Source: Paragonimus heterotremus
Taxonomy: Eukaryota; Platyhelminthes; Trematoda; Plagiorchiida; Troglotrematidae
NCBI GenBank assembly: GCA_013368495.1
Contig: LUCH01002139.1
Span: 1 to 64,000, forward strand
Length of the DNA: 64,000 bases
Direction of reading: 5' to 3'
Shown: positions 23,801 to 38,800 of the stretch, one piece after another
Layout: the number at the start of each line of letters is the position of its first letter
How positions within the stretch are numbered: the first letter of the stretch is position 1
The notes under the pieces: model-generated
The model's database searches: none
The model's input: only the letters and a program-made list of their open reading frames with translations
What the model was told of the DNA's origin: nothing
Program-made: the position numbers and the translations under genes

Positions 23801-26800
23801 TGGTAGAGCATGGTCTGTATTGTCCTGTTTGGATCCTTGGCGAGTTGAACATGTTCAGACTATCGTCATCTGGTTTCAGACTGTTGTCTACAGAACCAAA
23901 CCTGTCGTCTCCGCGCCATTTTGGAATATCTGTAAACATAAGCGACGGACAAAAGGGCGACCTTTTCGACCGGTAATCCAAAATCTAATTTTCTGGTAAG
24001 CTGGTTGCGATCGCCAAGGTTGACATGAAGTAAGCGAATAAAGTTCCTTATCTCTCACCCCTTCTTTCTTCCACGACGAAATCAGTCTTTTATGGTTTAC
24101 CTGCTCACTTTGTACACTCATTCTGAAGCCGTGACAGATGCTTTCCAGTTTGTAAGCCAATTCCCGTTAGAGCCAATGATCAAAGAACGCTCAAGGAAAG
24201 AAGGAAGTAACTATCATGTTGATTTATAGGTTAAAATGGGCGGCATGACTTTTGGCAAGAAATTAGTCTGTTCGAATCTCATTTTATGGTTATGCCGAAC
24301 GGACTGGATGAAAACTACACGTGCGAGTGGCACCAATCGAATAAATGATGCGCACGCTCTAACTACCTTGTAAGAAGGAACTTTTAGTCTGCGCAACTTT
24401 TTACAGGTTCTATTGCTATAACATGTCCAAAGAACTTCACTGTTTTTGCAATCAACTAGGATCAGTTCATATTATGATTATATTTATTTGAGACGTATTT
24501 ATTCATAGTGAATTTACAAAATCTTCACAAAGACTGCCACCACTTGGGGGTGCACACGCACTTGATGCATCTGAAAAGCCGTCGCACGACATAATCAATT
24601 TAATCAAAAAGCTTACCCACTTCGAGATGTGACTGCGTAATCATATCGATGTTAAGAATTCGTTAGTAAACCAGGTTGTCAACAATTCAAACGCGCAAAG
24701 TCAGCCGATGTTTAAAGGGTACAACAAGACATTCCTTCATTCTCTAAGCAGACGCGAAAATTTAGAAAATCGCCAAACAACTTTGGAGACAAATGTTTAC
24801 AGCTAGCCTTGTACTAATAAGTTGATTAGCATACATAAGTTACGATAAAAGGACACGACCATTGGCCCATCGTAAACGACACAACCGCTGGTTTCTTTGA
24901 TCAACAGGGACTACAACAACCAGTTATCCTTAATAGAAAAGCGCGTATGCTGACGGCTTGTACAAGTGGGAACAGATTCATTCCTTGTATAGATGTTACG
25001 GTGGAAATTCCAACCTCGTCAAAATGACGGTTTTGAACATCGGATTGACACTTGTGTAAATCAGACAAGTCTGGTGTTGAGAATCGAGTAACCTGGAGCA
25101 TATCGAGCTCCGGTGATTGTGGGAAACACAACGAACTAACGTAGTGAGACATTGAAGTTGAACGGTGGGCCACAAAAGGATCACACGCCAAAGTGGCTCG
25201 GAAACTTTTGTCACAACAAGCTTTGCAGGTATCTTAGTCGACATGATAAGCACAAATAAAGTTTTCTCATTGTGAAATGTAATGAAGTCATTTGGTCTGA
25301 CACGGAAAGTGGATGGTCCATAACACACGATGGCACAGTTATCTTTAAGGTAATACGTGGCCCCATAGTTTGTCTGGACATGTACGTGTAAATGAAACCA
25401 GTTTTAAGAGTAATCCGAACGCAGGAATTTCGAATTTGATTTTTTGATATTTCGGCTGTTTCTGATTATTGTTACCATAACCCATCACAACGGTTACCAA
25501 ATTCGTGCCAGTTAAATTGGGATTTTCTCATATTGTCATGTTATATTCAAACTAGCGTGTAGACATTACAGTCTAAACATTCGTGTTTATGGCCTGTTTT
25601 TTCTGTATTCCAGAGGGCAGAACGATTACGAGCTTCTCCTGCGATCAGATCTTTTCACAAGAAAATACACTCAGTGGTTTTATTTTCGCGTTTCAAATAC
25701 ACAAGTGGACAAAAGATATCGTTTTACAATAGTAAATTTTTATAAGGTTAGTGTATCATACACATCACACTAATGAAAACGTTTCTAGAGTAATTGACGT
25801 AGATTGTGTTATTGTCAAAATATCCAGCGAGGAAACAACAACGTAAAGTAGCAAGTTATCTAAACTGCACAACTTCACTATTAACTACGCTTCTCGTTTT
25901 GTCTATTGTTCCTTCCTCGATGTACTTCCTTTATGTAGTTTTACTCCGTGGCATGTCACGTTCTGTCGATTACTCCAGTTTGCTCATTTGCGTTTCGGCT
26001 CAGCTAAGAAAGCTCCGGGCAACTTAGCAATCATGCACTGTTTGTCCGGATGTTTGTATTTGTTTTCCTTTTTTTTTTTATTCCTACATCCCAAATTAAA
26101 AAATAGAATGAGAAGCAGTTCCATTGGTAGATTTGTTAGGAAGTCTCGGAATTTGTGCCCAAATTGTAACTAGAACGCTCTTCTACTCCATTCTCTATCT
26201 CACATATTGCGTTCCTAATTTAATACTAATAATAGTAGCAATTCGGCAACTAACAGACAAATGGTTCTGAGAGAAAGCTGTAATTATTTTTCCGGTTATG
26301 AACAAAAAGGCAGATTTGGGCAAATTAGTCAGAGAGGTTGACGATAAGTACGTTGGAATACACCATATGTAATCACACATCAGAAGGGTGAATGGCACTC
26401 GCCAAACGAATTCAGTTCTACCTAGTGATTAAAATAATCTTTGAAATGTTTAATCACTGGTTCAAGTTTTTTCAGACTGATGTGTCTTTATGTAAACGAA
26501 AGTAGTGTGCAACAGTGTAAGTAACAATGACTTAGTTGTCCGATACCACGTCACTAACATCAGTGGGTCGATTCGGATAATATCGATGATATGTATGTAC
26601 AATAAAAACGCAAGCAACTAAAATAAACCTGAGGGATAATCCTTATTCTGTTAAAAGCTTATTATACTTAATTTTTGAATATACACGCATTACAGCCTTA
26701 GATCGCTTAAAGTAGATCATCCATCCCAGTCAATCAGTTGGTATATTGAACAAACATTACAGAAGTGTTCATTAGATGGTTAACCTAGTATGTTCAAAGT

Positions 26801-29800
26801 ATCATCGTTTCTATTGTTCTGTAGACACTAACTTTCGGCTTTTTGCTGACAGTTGTCACGCATGTCATCGTCCTATCCTTGTCAATCGAACTGCAGGATT
26901 AGCCACCGATAACCATTTGCACTCAACATATGAATTTGTTTCATTGTTGTTTCCAAACGCACATTTCCGTCAGTAACACAACCAATCAGAAACTTTAAAC
27001 TTTCTGAAAAAGCTTTAATATTAGACGTTTCTGTCAGATCTAACGATGTACGCCAGGAGCATTTTTAATAAAATCATATTGGTTGATATTATTCGAGACG
27101 GATGAAATATTAAATGGTACAAATGCTTTAACTGAATAAATTGTATTGTTTGAACAAAACGACGAAGAAAGCATACTCTATCGTATACTGCCACAATTCT
27201 CACTGCATTTCCTAAATGGTTCTCATATTTTTTTTGTTATTAAGTGGTAACCAGGATCTGTTTTTATGCAACCAATGGCCAGTGGGTTTTGTGCGGCAAA
27301 CGTTTTTGAAGACGATAAACATTTATATGAACAACAATTTTTGGCTTTTTCAGGCCACTAGCCTCTTCTCTAGTGGGATGCGACCTCTGATGTACAGCGA
27401 AAAAGCAGCTCGAAGATCAAAAATTGGATGGCATCGAGTTGGAGAAGATATCCAATACTACCGTACCAAATGGAGGTAGATTTCTGAGTAATGACACATT
27501 TAATAATGTACTTTGCCACAATGTAACTGTATTTACAAAAATCGTAAGTTAAGTATTTTGTTTCCTAATCAGTCTGAAATCATTAGATTTGTTTTCACCC
27601 AACAGCGCGAATGGCATGTCGCCTCAAGGAAGAGTAATATTGTGACAGAGCACACAATTTTATTGCACAAGTCACATCAACATTCAGTCACCATTTGGGT
27701 TTGGTGTTGATACATCTACATGTAAATCTGCAGCTGTCTTTGACTTTTAGTGAACAGTTAAAACACTCTGAATATGAGTTGCCTAACTGGCTCAGGTACC
27801 ACATGGTTTAAGAGTACTCTGGGAACACACAGAACAATCAGCAGTCTCAAAAATATGATGCACAGATGATAATGGATAACAGCATATAGTTAGCCCAAAA
27901 TGAAGGGAAAGACTTTTCACTTTCATAACATTACCCATTACGTTCTTCACAACTCGGTTACGGTTAGCTTCCAAACTGGCAAACATTCACAGAGGAGCAC
28001 AGAGGGGTTTTGATGGCTTCTTCAAGCAGCTACATCAAGTGGCTACCAACAAAATGATGGACTGCAGATTTCACCTAATCGATTTTATTCTGTGGGCTAA
28101 AGAAACGCAACAACTGAGGGAGGTGGATCATTTGTCTTGTCTAAACCTCTGTGATCACCTTCCTGTGGGTCAATATATTATTGTTGGAACTGCCATGCTG
28201 ACATCTGCTCACGAGTCGTAGGTACGTACGTGAAAGTGGTAAGTTCGAACAAGGTCAAGGCACCTATCCACAACTTTGTTAGTAGTCACTACAACCGAAC
28301 ACTTAGAAAACACGCAAAAACATGATGAACTTGACGGACTTGGCTGGAATTAAAAAATTTTCAATGCGAGGTGTCTCTTACGTATATGTCTGTCGAGCAT
28401 CATTCTAAAACCCTTCAGTGATTCAGCCGTGCCCGCAGGATTAGGCAATACATTGCAATGTGGACAAACCCTAACTGAGTGCCCGTATTTCCAGTAAAGT
28501 CATTTACTTAGTGCATAACTCGGTTTCACCGAATTGAGAAGTAACCTAAGACATTTTTATAAGACTTATTATTCATCTAGTATCCTGTCCTCGAAGATTT
28601 CCAGTAAGTGTTAAATCATTTTTAGGACAGAAACAATAAGCCTATGCGTTCGTTTGGAAGTTTGACCGAATTATGGAAATGAACATTTTAGGAAACACTG
28701 TGGGATGGAATATTCCACATCATCTTTTCAAGTGTTCCAGAGATGTCTTTGTCTTCTCAACCATGGCTGTTTAATTTTTAGGCAGACTCAAACTCTCCAT
28801 CAGAAAGGTCCTTAGGTATTGTTCGTATACTGATCCAAGTAGCTGAGCATCGCCAGGATAGTAATTAGCACGATTATGATGAGGACTGCAAGACTTTGCA
28901 ACTGTTAACAGTGAACGGCACGTTATTTCCAATGGACCACCGTTTAAAACTAACCAGATCGTTTTATGAATTTATTACGTCGTTCGGGCACCCTAGATCC
29001 CGACAAAATTGGGTGTCATAGGCACACAGCAACATTGGCGGTATGACTACACTTGTTAGTTCTAGAAATAAAACATGAACGGTATGAACCCTAGGGTGGA
29101 TTCTTGCTAAACGCCGCTGTTGGCAGTGAATCACTCTAATAGTTGTTCACTCAAATTGACGTTGAACTTTCGTTCAATTAGATAATCTTCACGTCACGTG
29201 AGCAAACGCTCACGAAGGCTATAAGTGTGGAGTTTCACTTGGAAGATGGGATAGTAAACCTCGGCAAAGATTCTGAAAAGTCGAAATAAACCCCGTCAAT
29301 TGCTATGCCAACGTCCTCATCCTTCGTCCAAAAGTCACGAGCAATCAGTAAGTCCGCGAAATTTAGAATCTATCCGATGGAAGTCCTGCTGCTCCATGGT
29401 GATAATTTCAGGGTCTTCAATGTTGGCCTGGGGAGGGTCATACAGTAGCTTCTCAACTATTGTGGAAATCACTGAAAACAACCTCATTGCTCTCTAGTTT
29501 TCCTGGGTATATTCTGCTTTCACATTTGAAGACAGTTGTGACTGTTAACCACTTTCAGGCTTTCTGACGACCGGCCGTTGATAGTGGACGATTAAAACAT
29601 ACTGAAAGCATTTCATTTGATACAATGACGCCGATTTATAACACGCGAGGAAATATCAAGTCTGGACCGGGCGATTTGTGAGTGAATATCTTCTCTATTC
29701 TGACTAACTTGTGATACTGGAATGCGGGGTAGTTCAGTTAAGTTGCTACTTCTGTGCTCAAGAGTGACTCGCACTTTGGAGACGTGCACGCTTAAGTTTT

Positions 29801-32800
29801 GTTTAACCAGGGTGTTGGCCGTTTCTTCATCCGTATTGACAAATCCGTCAGAGGTCTGAAGTTGCGGAGTATCAACCTTACTTCTCGTGTGTGCTGTAGC
29901 TTCTTTACAAAAAGGCTTGGAATTCACTTATATATTTTGCATGATACCGCGATGATAGTAAATGTTCCAGTTGGTACCTGTTCTGTGCTGAGTTCTAGTT
30001 CTAGTTCTCAAGAGTCTCGGCTTTCTGTTGGGTTGCGAATAGTTTGCTAAACTGTAACTGCTAACAACATCAAAGATTCTATGGAAAGTGACTTGTTGGG
30101 GTTATTATAGAATGGCCGTAGTGATAAAACCAAGTCCTTCAACCTTGTCGTGTCTTTACCCTTGGGAAATTCGTCTTTTGATAAGCTTTTCAGCTCATAT
30201 TTTGGGAAATACTTTGTCCAGTTCCCTGCATGTCGCTGAATTCAATTATCCCGTGACCACTGTGACTATGTGAATCTGTGATATTTTAGATTGTCTGCTA
30301 TGTCAACCTAGATGATTTGGGTGTATTCGAGACAAAACCGCGCCTGACACGCCCCACACCTTGAATTATCCTGGATAGGCTGAAATAGACCAAGTTTCGT
30401 TATTGTCTTAAAGAAATCTTCAGTGGCAGAAAGTGCTACGGCACTGACTAAATGGTTCGTACAATCTAGTTTTGAGTGAAGACAGCCTTCCTTTATCAAA
30501 ATGGGAGTTTGACCTAAAGATGATATTATGCGCATAGCAATATGCGACGTCGTATCACTATCTTTGTGCGCGGAAGGGAAGTTGTTTAGTCACACCAATC
30601 AAACATGTTGGCTACTATCAACTATTTGCCAGAATGATCTGGCAGCATCTAGTCTTAAGCTGTTGAAGTTTTTAAGTGTGAATAAACTAAACAAAATAAC
30701 AACCATTCTAAGTTAGGTAGATTAATATGATAGTCAAGCTGTATTTCTAATAGACCGTTGCCTAACTGAAACTGTGTGAATTAATGTGAAAGGTGTTGTG
30801 TAAGCTGAACAAAAAGTGTTCACGTTTGTTGACACAAAAACAAGAATGGAAGGTCTACTCTATAGGCAAGCTAAACTTGAAATATTCACTAGTGTGTTCT
30901 AAGGCATTCGGAACGTACGAAATGTTTGTCGTAAACTCATGCCAGCTGAGACTAAAAAATTGAACAGTCATATTTTCCGACACAGTTCAACCAAAACTGC
31001 TTTCCACACTTATTTGTTAAGCACTTAAGCTTGTTCTGCTAAGTGTCATACCTACCCAGCTGAACCTAGACTACTAGTGTGATTCTGTCGTCGTTGTATG
31101 ACAGAATATATCGGATATGTGGTGAAACGTTTGTACAGAAAGTGAGAGGATAAAGATTGGTCCCCTTAAGAACTACACTTAGGAAATCAATAATAACCTG
31201 GTAATGGTGATTAACATAGGTGAGCCTTCCTGGTTTTTAGAGTTTAGTTCTAGTGGTGAGCGACCAACTGTGAGAGAGTTTGAAAACCACGGATTCGTAC
31301 CGACCGGAACAATTGCGGGTCAGTCACGTTACCCGCAACTCTGACTGCGAAGGTAGGTCACTCTTATGGTGAATATTTTGTGGTCAGAACTTCTTGCACT
31401 CTGAGCTAATTGTATCGATCGCGACCGACACTATGTATCTGTGATTCGTTCCAACATAACTGTTTTCCTTTCAGTGGTTAAACCATTTGGAAGGTAATGA
31501 CGTTTCGATAACAAATGGACTGCATCTAGTGTTTTACTATTCTATTGAGAAATACGTGGAACACATTGGAAGAATATATTAAGCATAGGTTGGTTGACCC
31601 CAATTTGAACGTCACTCACGTTTGGTTGCAGGCTTTGAATCCGGATAGACTTTCCAGGCAACTTGTTTCAAAAAGAAGCCCTAGACTTGGGTCTTGCTCT
31701 CAATGCGTATCTTTGTCATGACTGGGATTAGACAAGTTGATTACACTATAATATACATTCAAAATTCTTTCACTACATTCAAACAGTGATTGAATTATCG
31801 TACGCATACAACAGTCAGTCCCAGTTTGCCACGCAATTCCCGCTAATTTGAGGTCTAGAAGCATACGACTCGTTTAACATCGGCCACTTCTTTATCGAGA
31901 CGAAAATGAGCGGGCTAAGGATCCTGTTGCAGAGTCCCGCTATTTCTACGCTCAACCATCATTCACATTCAAGTATTCTTAATTTCAGGAATGATTATAA
32001 TATTGCTCGGTGATTCTTTCGGTTGACACGATCGTGCATGGTTCTCATCAACCAAAATTGAAGACTTTCTTCTTGAAGAGAAGTCGTAATGTAGTTCGAA
32101 AAGTCACCGTACAAAATAACACCTTAAACTCTGGAAGAAAACCAAAACTTTTTCGGTAAGGTTTGAAACATTCGAAACAAACAGTGCTAATCTAGCGTGA
32201 ATCAAACGGCTGATATCAGAGCAGGGTAGTAATTTACTAAATTTGTTTGCGTCTGTACGCCACCCAGAGAAACCGCATCAAACTTTTGGGTTTCAAAATC
32301 GATGGGTGAAATTGTTCAGGTGCAGTGGTACAGAGTGTTAAGATATTACCCGGGAGCGTTAGGAAAATGCAAGCGTACTCTGAAGGTGGTGGTTTGCATT
32401 TCTTGTGGGAAACAGGAGTGGTGAATTTCTGTGAGGCCTTCTATATCAGGTGTGCCCACCTTTGTGGAACAGACAACCTTAAGCAGGTGGTCACAACCAG
32501 GATTCTTGAAGATGCTGTACGGTTTTTGGGGTAGGGTGTTTACAATCTGACTACACTGCTAAGCTTTAATTAGCAGAGGTGAATATATGTGATTTTGGGG
32601 TAAGACTGTGATTTGCCGGATACAGGTTGGCTGGAGGCATGGATTTTGCTCACGAGGTTTTCCAAGGTATATTCCTCTCATTTGTCATGGAGAAAGTTTG
32701 TTCAGTCGATTTAACATTATTGTTTTACTTTCGGATGATGGAACCAAGCTTTATTAAGTGGCACATTCAGCACAATGCCACCAGAGCTCCAACTTCGCGC

Positions 32801-35800
32801 GTGATATAATAGTTATTTTTTACTGAATGTTATCAGTATTGTGACTTATTTTACGCTTCGGCAAGAGTGATAACGAGAGTGGCAATTCACCTGAAAACTT
32901 TCCAGCATCGAGCTTTGCATCTCAATCTCCAACATCCATGGTCGACTTATTCATGCCCTACACCATACTGCTGGATGTCAATGATCACTTTCCTGAATGT
33001 CTTACGGTTCAATTGTGACAAGATCATTTGAGAAAATCAAATGGAACGTCAACGCAGTGACGAAACTGAGGCACTGGTTCACTTGAAGCAAATTTGTTCA
33101 GTGTTCTGAAAGTGCTATCAAAGTATTCACCAGAATTAGTAAACTGTATGTTTTTAACCAGCTATGGTTGTAAGGTAGCTCAGTGGTTGAGCATCCAATA
33201 ACAAATGGAGTAATCTAGTCAGTACAGTCAAGAAGATAAGTGGTCTATCTCAAAATCTTGATTTAATTGAATCGAGTTCCAGAGAATAGTGGGTTGCTTA
33301 CTAAAAACTGACTGATGAAATCCCATCAAAAATGGTCTTCTAGTAAATTTTCCTGACATTTTTGTCTTGTGGCATTTATCTCCTTCAAATCTCTGTTGAA
33401 CTTGTATTCCATTTACACGAGCTGTATTGACTGCTCGTTTTAGATATAACTGAAGCGATCAGATCAGCAAGTGTGACTCTGTGAGTGCAAACATGAAAAG
33501 CGGGAGGATAGCATTGAAAGCATGTACAAAACGACGGTATCATTTTCTTTCTGTGACATACCATCAATGACTTTCAAGCTTCATTTACTTCGTTTTGCCA
33601 GTTTGTTAAAAATTTCTCTGTAAATGATTTTGTGGAAGTCATCTCATTCAGCAAATATTCGCTGAACACACGAAATGCGATAACTCGAACAAATAAGGAG
33701 GTTCGTAGAGGGGATATTTTACCCCCTTGCATTCTTTATACACGCATTTTTCCATGATATATGGTATACTAGAAATAGGCTACCTGTTTTGTGTTTAAGT
33801 ATCTAAACAACGTTCTATTTTTATCCGGTACTCACGAACTGTTTGCTGGTTAGCCGTTATTAACCCTGAAAAACTTGGGTATATATACGGATTTTATGTC
33901 GTAAGATCTGGGCAAACGTAACCTCATTGGTTGAGTAGATAGCTGAAAAGTAAAGTTGTTTGTCGTCTCGAAGTCTCCTACTATCCGGATGGAGCGGTTC
34001 GTCGTCCACATAGGATTTTATCTAGAGTCTAACTGAAGGCTTGGGTGTACAACGAATGACCGACCTAGTATTTGACGGTCTGACCTGGGACCAATCTGAG
34101 GCTTTAAACCAGGTAAGACAAGGATTGTTTGGATTTACAGAAGTCTATGGTAAATGTGTGCTTCCACACATAGTTTATTCATAAGTTAACCGAAATGGTT
34201 TCATCCTTGGGAGAGTTTCCTACAATCATCTGCTACATGACTTAACTTGGTACACATTGGCAAACGTGATGAAAACATTAGTAAGGTAGTAGTAGAATAG
34301 ATTACTCATAGAATTAATGCGTAGTGTTTATCAAGTACCTTAATGGTGACGGTTACGCGTTTGGATCATATCAGTGGTCATCTCATCAATGGCATGCAAA
34401 TTTATAGGTAGTCTGACAAACCTCATTATTTAGATGAGACCCGATTGTGAAAGCAAAGGGCTTCGGCTGGATTTGAAATAGCGACAGAAAAGGCATGCTA
34501 AAATATGAAATCTCCGAGAATCTGACGTGGCTTCGTCCGTCAACTGGTAGAGCGCATGCCGCATATTGGCAGGTTGTTTCTGTTGCTGGTTCGAAACTAG
34601 CAACACCTCTGAGTTTTCGCAATTAGGTTTCATCTGAATAGTTTGCAGCTAGAGGAGTGTCTCAATTATATATTGCTCTGTGGAAATGTCGACACTCTTC
34701 TTAATATGCATATTTCCAAGTGAGGTATTCTACTAATATCTAACAGTACTGAGCTCTTTTGACAACAAGCGACTTTAATGCATACTATGGTTCGTTTACA
34801 GAACTTTTGAGCTCCGATCAAACATATGTTTTCTTGTCTAGACTCTATGGTTACAGATCTACCTGTACATGCTTACTGTATTATATCTCACGACAACCTA
34901 TACCATTCACATTGATAATAACACCAGTGAGGACGGGCAACCAAACGATTTTGTACATAGTGGTATACTCACATACCATGTAAATTTTCTTGTAGACAAA
35001 TGAACCACATTGTTATTCTATGAAACTGAACGTTAAAAGGGCTTCACCATCGGTAGCTGGTCCGTTGTTTGCCAGGTTGCCAACAAAGCATTTTCATCAT
35101 CACTATCTAGTTGGTTTGTTTATACATTCCTCTGGTTTGTTTTTAGAAATCAATAAGGTCACCAGAGAGTTTAACATGTTAACATTTCATCACATCCGGA
35201 TGCTTAGGATGGTTTCTTTCGGGCTGTCGGGCAGCAATTCAAGGCAGGTAAAGCATATTTTCCTTTACCTGAAGGATGGATTTCAGCGAGATACTACGGT
35301 CGCCAATAGTAAATTATTTGTACTTGTTCGGATGTTAACATCTCGTGGACTGGAACCATGATGTAGCCCCGGATGAGCCGTTCAAAATCACGTGCAAATC
35401 TACCGTTAATTGATCAGAACCAGTCTCATGACGCTATTTCGTAACCACCAAAACGACTGCTATCCAGGGCCATATGCACTACAGACATTTGATTGGAACT
35501 TTAGATTCCTGTGGCTAACATTCACTCTAGCTATGCCCCTACTAATCCGTTACCAGGATCATTAGGCTACGGTGATCAGTAAGGTTGAGGACTTGAATTT
35601 GTGGTAGTTTACTATGCAGAAAACCAACACTTAACTGCCTAACCTCCAAATATACTTGTGTATTGATGTGGTGAGAGCCCCAGAACCTGACTGTCATTTT
35701 GTTTTAACAATAAACTGTATACACCAGACAAATTCTTCAGAGGAAAAAGAAGGTCAACTAATAAATTCGCATCATATGATCTAGTTGCTTAAGGTTTTTT

Positions 35801-38800
35801 CCGCTTGTAACTGATGGTTTTTTTATTCGGCAAAATAGATGTGGACTGAGACACTTGAGATAGTGCAACTTGAATAAGATCCAAAAGTATTTTGATAGTA
35901 CACTTACCAGGAGCTTAGAAGTTATCAACCTGTCCAAGGTTATGCAGAAGACACTATCACTGTTCTCACAAACGTCGCAGAAAGTATCGGGAGAAGATTA
36001 TGTTCCATGCTGGGGTGCTAACGTATAATAATTTGAAAAATGAACATGTTAGATGTTGTTGAAGCTCTGAGACACAAATCCGGACAGGTGTCCTATTTAG
36101 CTTGCTACCTTGTTTGTCACCTGGTTCAAAATGGTACATCTATGAGAGAAATAACCGCACACAATGGTAGAAATGAAGTAGGAATTACTTCACGACCAGT
36201 AAGAAACCTACTGTATTCGGCAGTATATATATGAAAACGACTGCCATTTAGGAGAGAACATAGAACAGTTTGCATTTCGCGAAGATTTTTGAAGGCCGAA
36301 AACAGACACACTTACCAATCTTTCAAGGCCATCTACCAAAGGAACGAACGGTTAGTGGGGTGTAAACACTCAACTAAAGTGTTACTGACTTGTGGCTGAG
36401 AAAGCAAACCACGAGAAGAGAGTGAAGGGGAAAGATGAAAGGAAAACTCACTCTGAACTGAAGAGTATTAGAGTTAATGTGATCTGTACTTGAAGTTTGT
36501 AATTTCATCCAAATAAACTTTGTTTTAATAAATAGATCCTTCAAAATCAACTAATCGTGATTGCTGTCCGATAAGTGCGATAACCAGAAGTCTCATTCAC
36601 TAAGTTATTCACGAGGTTTTCCAAATTGTTTGACATGTTCCGTCAGATTAACTTGTATATCAGCCCACGATCAGAATTCATCAAATCGTAATAAGTTACG
36701 TGCAGTTTGTTCAACCAGGTTCAGGTTAGATGCTGAAAGGATGAGAAATTTGTGTGAGTTCAATACGAGTTTTCGAATTCTAGAACCACCGTGTTAGATT
36801 ATTTCAAGCGATAGATCGTGGATTTGTAAAGTTATTGCTTGCAACTTGAACAGATGGATAAGTTGCATGGGCTGATTATCCTTCAGATAACTTCCAACAT
36901 GAAAATTTTCTCTGGCTTCCCGGCATCCTTTGCAACTCTCATGCATAATGAGATATAATGATACCTTATAATGATACCTTAAACACTCAACAGGTTCACT
37001 GAGTAATATTGAAAGTTATGTACACTATTGACAGTCAGTCCACGATGTGCTAGAAACATCATGGACGGGTAAATACACGCACTGCTCACGCTAACAGGAA
37101 AGGCATTCGAGTTTAGCACTTCTTTTTGAAGCGGACTACCTAGAAAGTCCACCTGAGTACGAAGGCTTCGAAGCGCTGTTAGTATCGTTCAACTAATATG
37201 AGATAAATACCTGACTACTTAATTTCCTTCCATAAATTGCTAAACAGATGTAAGATATTGGATGGTTCCAGTCCGATGGAGACATCTTACGGTGGGTCAC
37301 TGAGTAGGACTAATATCATAATTTCATTATATTTTTGTGGTAGGGCAACCTGCACACTAACCATGTCCAACTGTAGCTAGGCGTTTGAATGTTATAATTT
37401 GATCTTGGTTAATATGAAGACAATGACATAGTGATCAACATGGTTGCCTCATGTGATCGTAGTCTATAGGTCAGACCAGGAATATGCATAACTGACTGGT
37501 TCTGACTGGATCGAAACAGGAGGCGATTTTTTCTTCTTGAAGCAGACTGACTAAAATTTCATCTGATTGCGGAAACTGCGATTAACCGTGACTTGTTCTC
37601 AGTCCATATACACATAATCTGGTGGTGTAGTGAATATCTCATTCGGATGGGCAATGGATTACGCCAACCTTACGAACCTCTGCCTCCCGATGAGTGTGCG
37701 GACTGCCTGCAAGCTAATTTCAACAAGGTCTTTCGTTCACGATTCAGAAAGACTTAAATGTTCTGTAGAGCCACCTACTAGTACCTACTATTGGCTTACG
37801 GAAAGGCGATTAAAACCATTGATTCCAAATTACTCAGTTCATCAAAACAGATGGAAGACATGTAGTGCAATAGTGAAATATCATCATCTGCTTACTTGAA
37901 ACGCTATTGATAAAAAGACATGGTGTGAGTCAATAATGTTTGCACACTCACAGCTGGTCTTCGCTGCATGACCATTAAGTCCTCATTTACAACCATAAGT
38001 TGCCGGTATGAGTTACGTAACTTTTGCCGCATAACGTTTTACTTGTTTAGTCGCGCGCCGGTAGCACTGCACATGTGTTTCAGTTGAACGTTTCGGTTAG
38101 GCTGCTTGCGAGATTAAACGAAATGTTGTTATCTCACAGCCTTTGTCTCCCTGCATTTTTGGTAAAATGGTGATGATTTTAGCGAATCTATTCAACACCA
38201 TTTTGCTGTCGAATGAAGTAAGAAGCATACTACGAGTTACTTAACCACGAAAACTTCAACAAAGTGGAAAGAGTAACAAAGTCGTTTGTTTGGAAATTCA
38301 CCCGTCATACATAGTTGAAGATTTTTGAGACGAAATTTTTCTGAGGCATAAAACGTTCATGTCTTGAATTCGTTTGTTGGTTAACTGTTTTGCCTGGATT
38401 GGTGGCCTGTGTGTGATTACTTTATCGGACACTGAGGTATATTTGCACATAATTTTGCATATGAAGCACTTAACTTCTGTATGAAGTAATATGTGGCTAT
38501 AGATTATCTGACAACAACGTTTCGACCTATCAGTCGCCTGAATGCTGATCCTGTTCTCAGTTACCTCGACAGATTTCGTCTTTCAATTTCGTGTAACCCA
38601 CAGGAGCCACAGTATGACAACAAGTTTAATTCGAAGTAAACAAATGACAGTTTCACGTCACTTAGCAAAGTCGTATCTTCATTCCTTTACAGAGATGAGA
38701 CAGCAAGTGAAGTAAACGATGACGATCAGCGTTTCTACAGTAAATCGGCCAAACGAGACAGAAATTCGAAATATTCCAACGACATTTACTACTCTTTGAC

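Larger units (their letters stand above)
27476..38692. other. Intron 8 (about 11.2 kb)
   Basis: It contains an old CR1 fragment (28740-30040, minus), tRNA-derived remnants at 33170-33196 and 34528-34607, a SINE-like remnant at 37428-37505, and a hammerhead-like remnant at 38511-38535. A short triplicated 'agttct' run lies at about 29990-30008. Open stretches such as 32325-32534 and 35020-35361 have no recognisable content. Confidence 0.5.

Noticed and set aside
23721..23981. Minus strand frame ending LLDFLHIAGK, like the start of HD-domain protein HDDC2
   Set aside because: Only ten residues match and the HD residues that should follow are absent.
31125..31140. 'ggtgaaacgtttg' as another hammerhead end
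   Set aside because: No CTGANGA core lies at the needed distance upstream.
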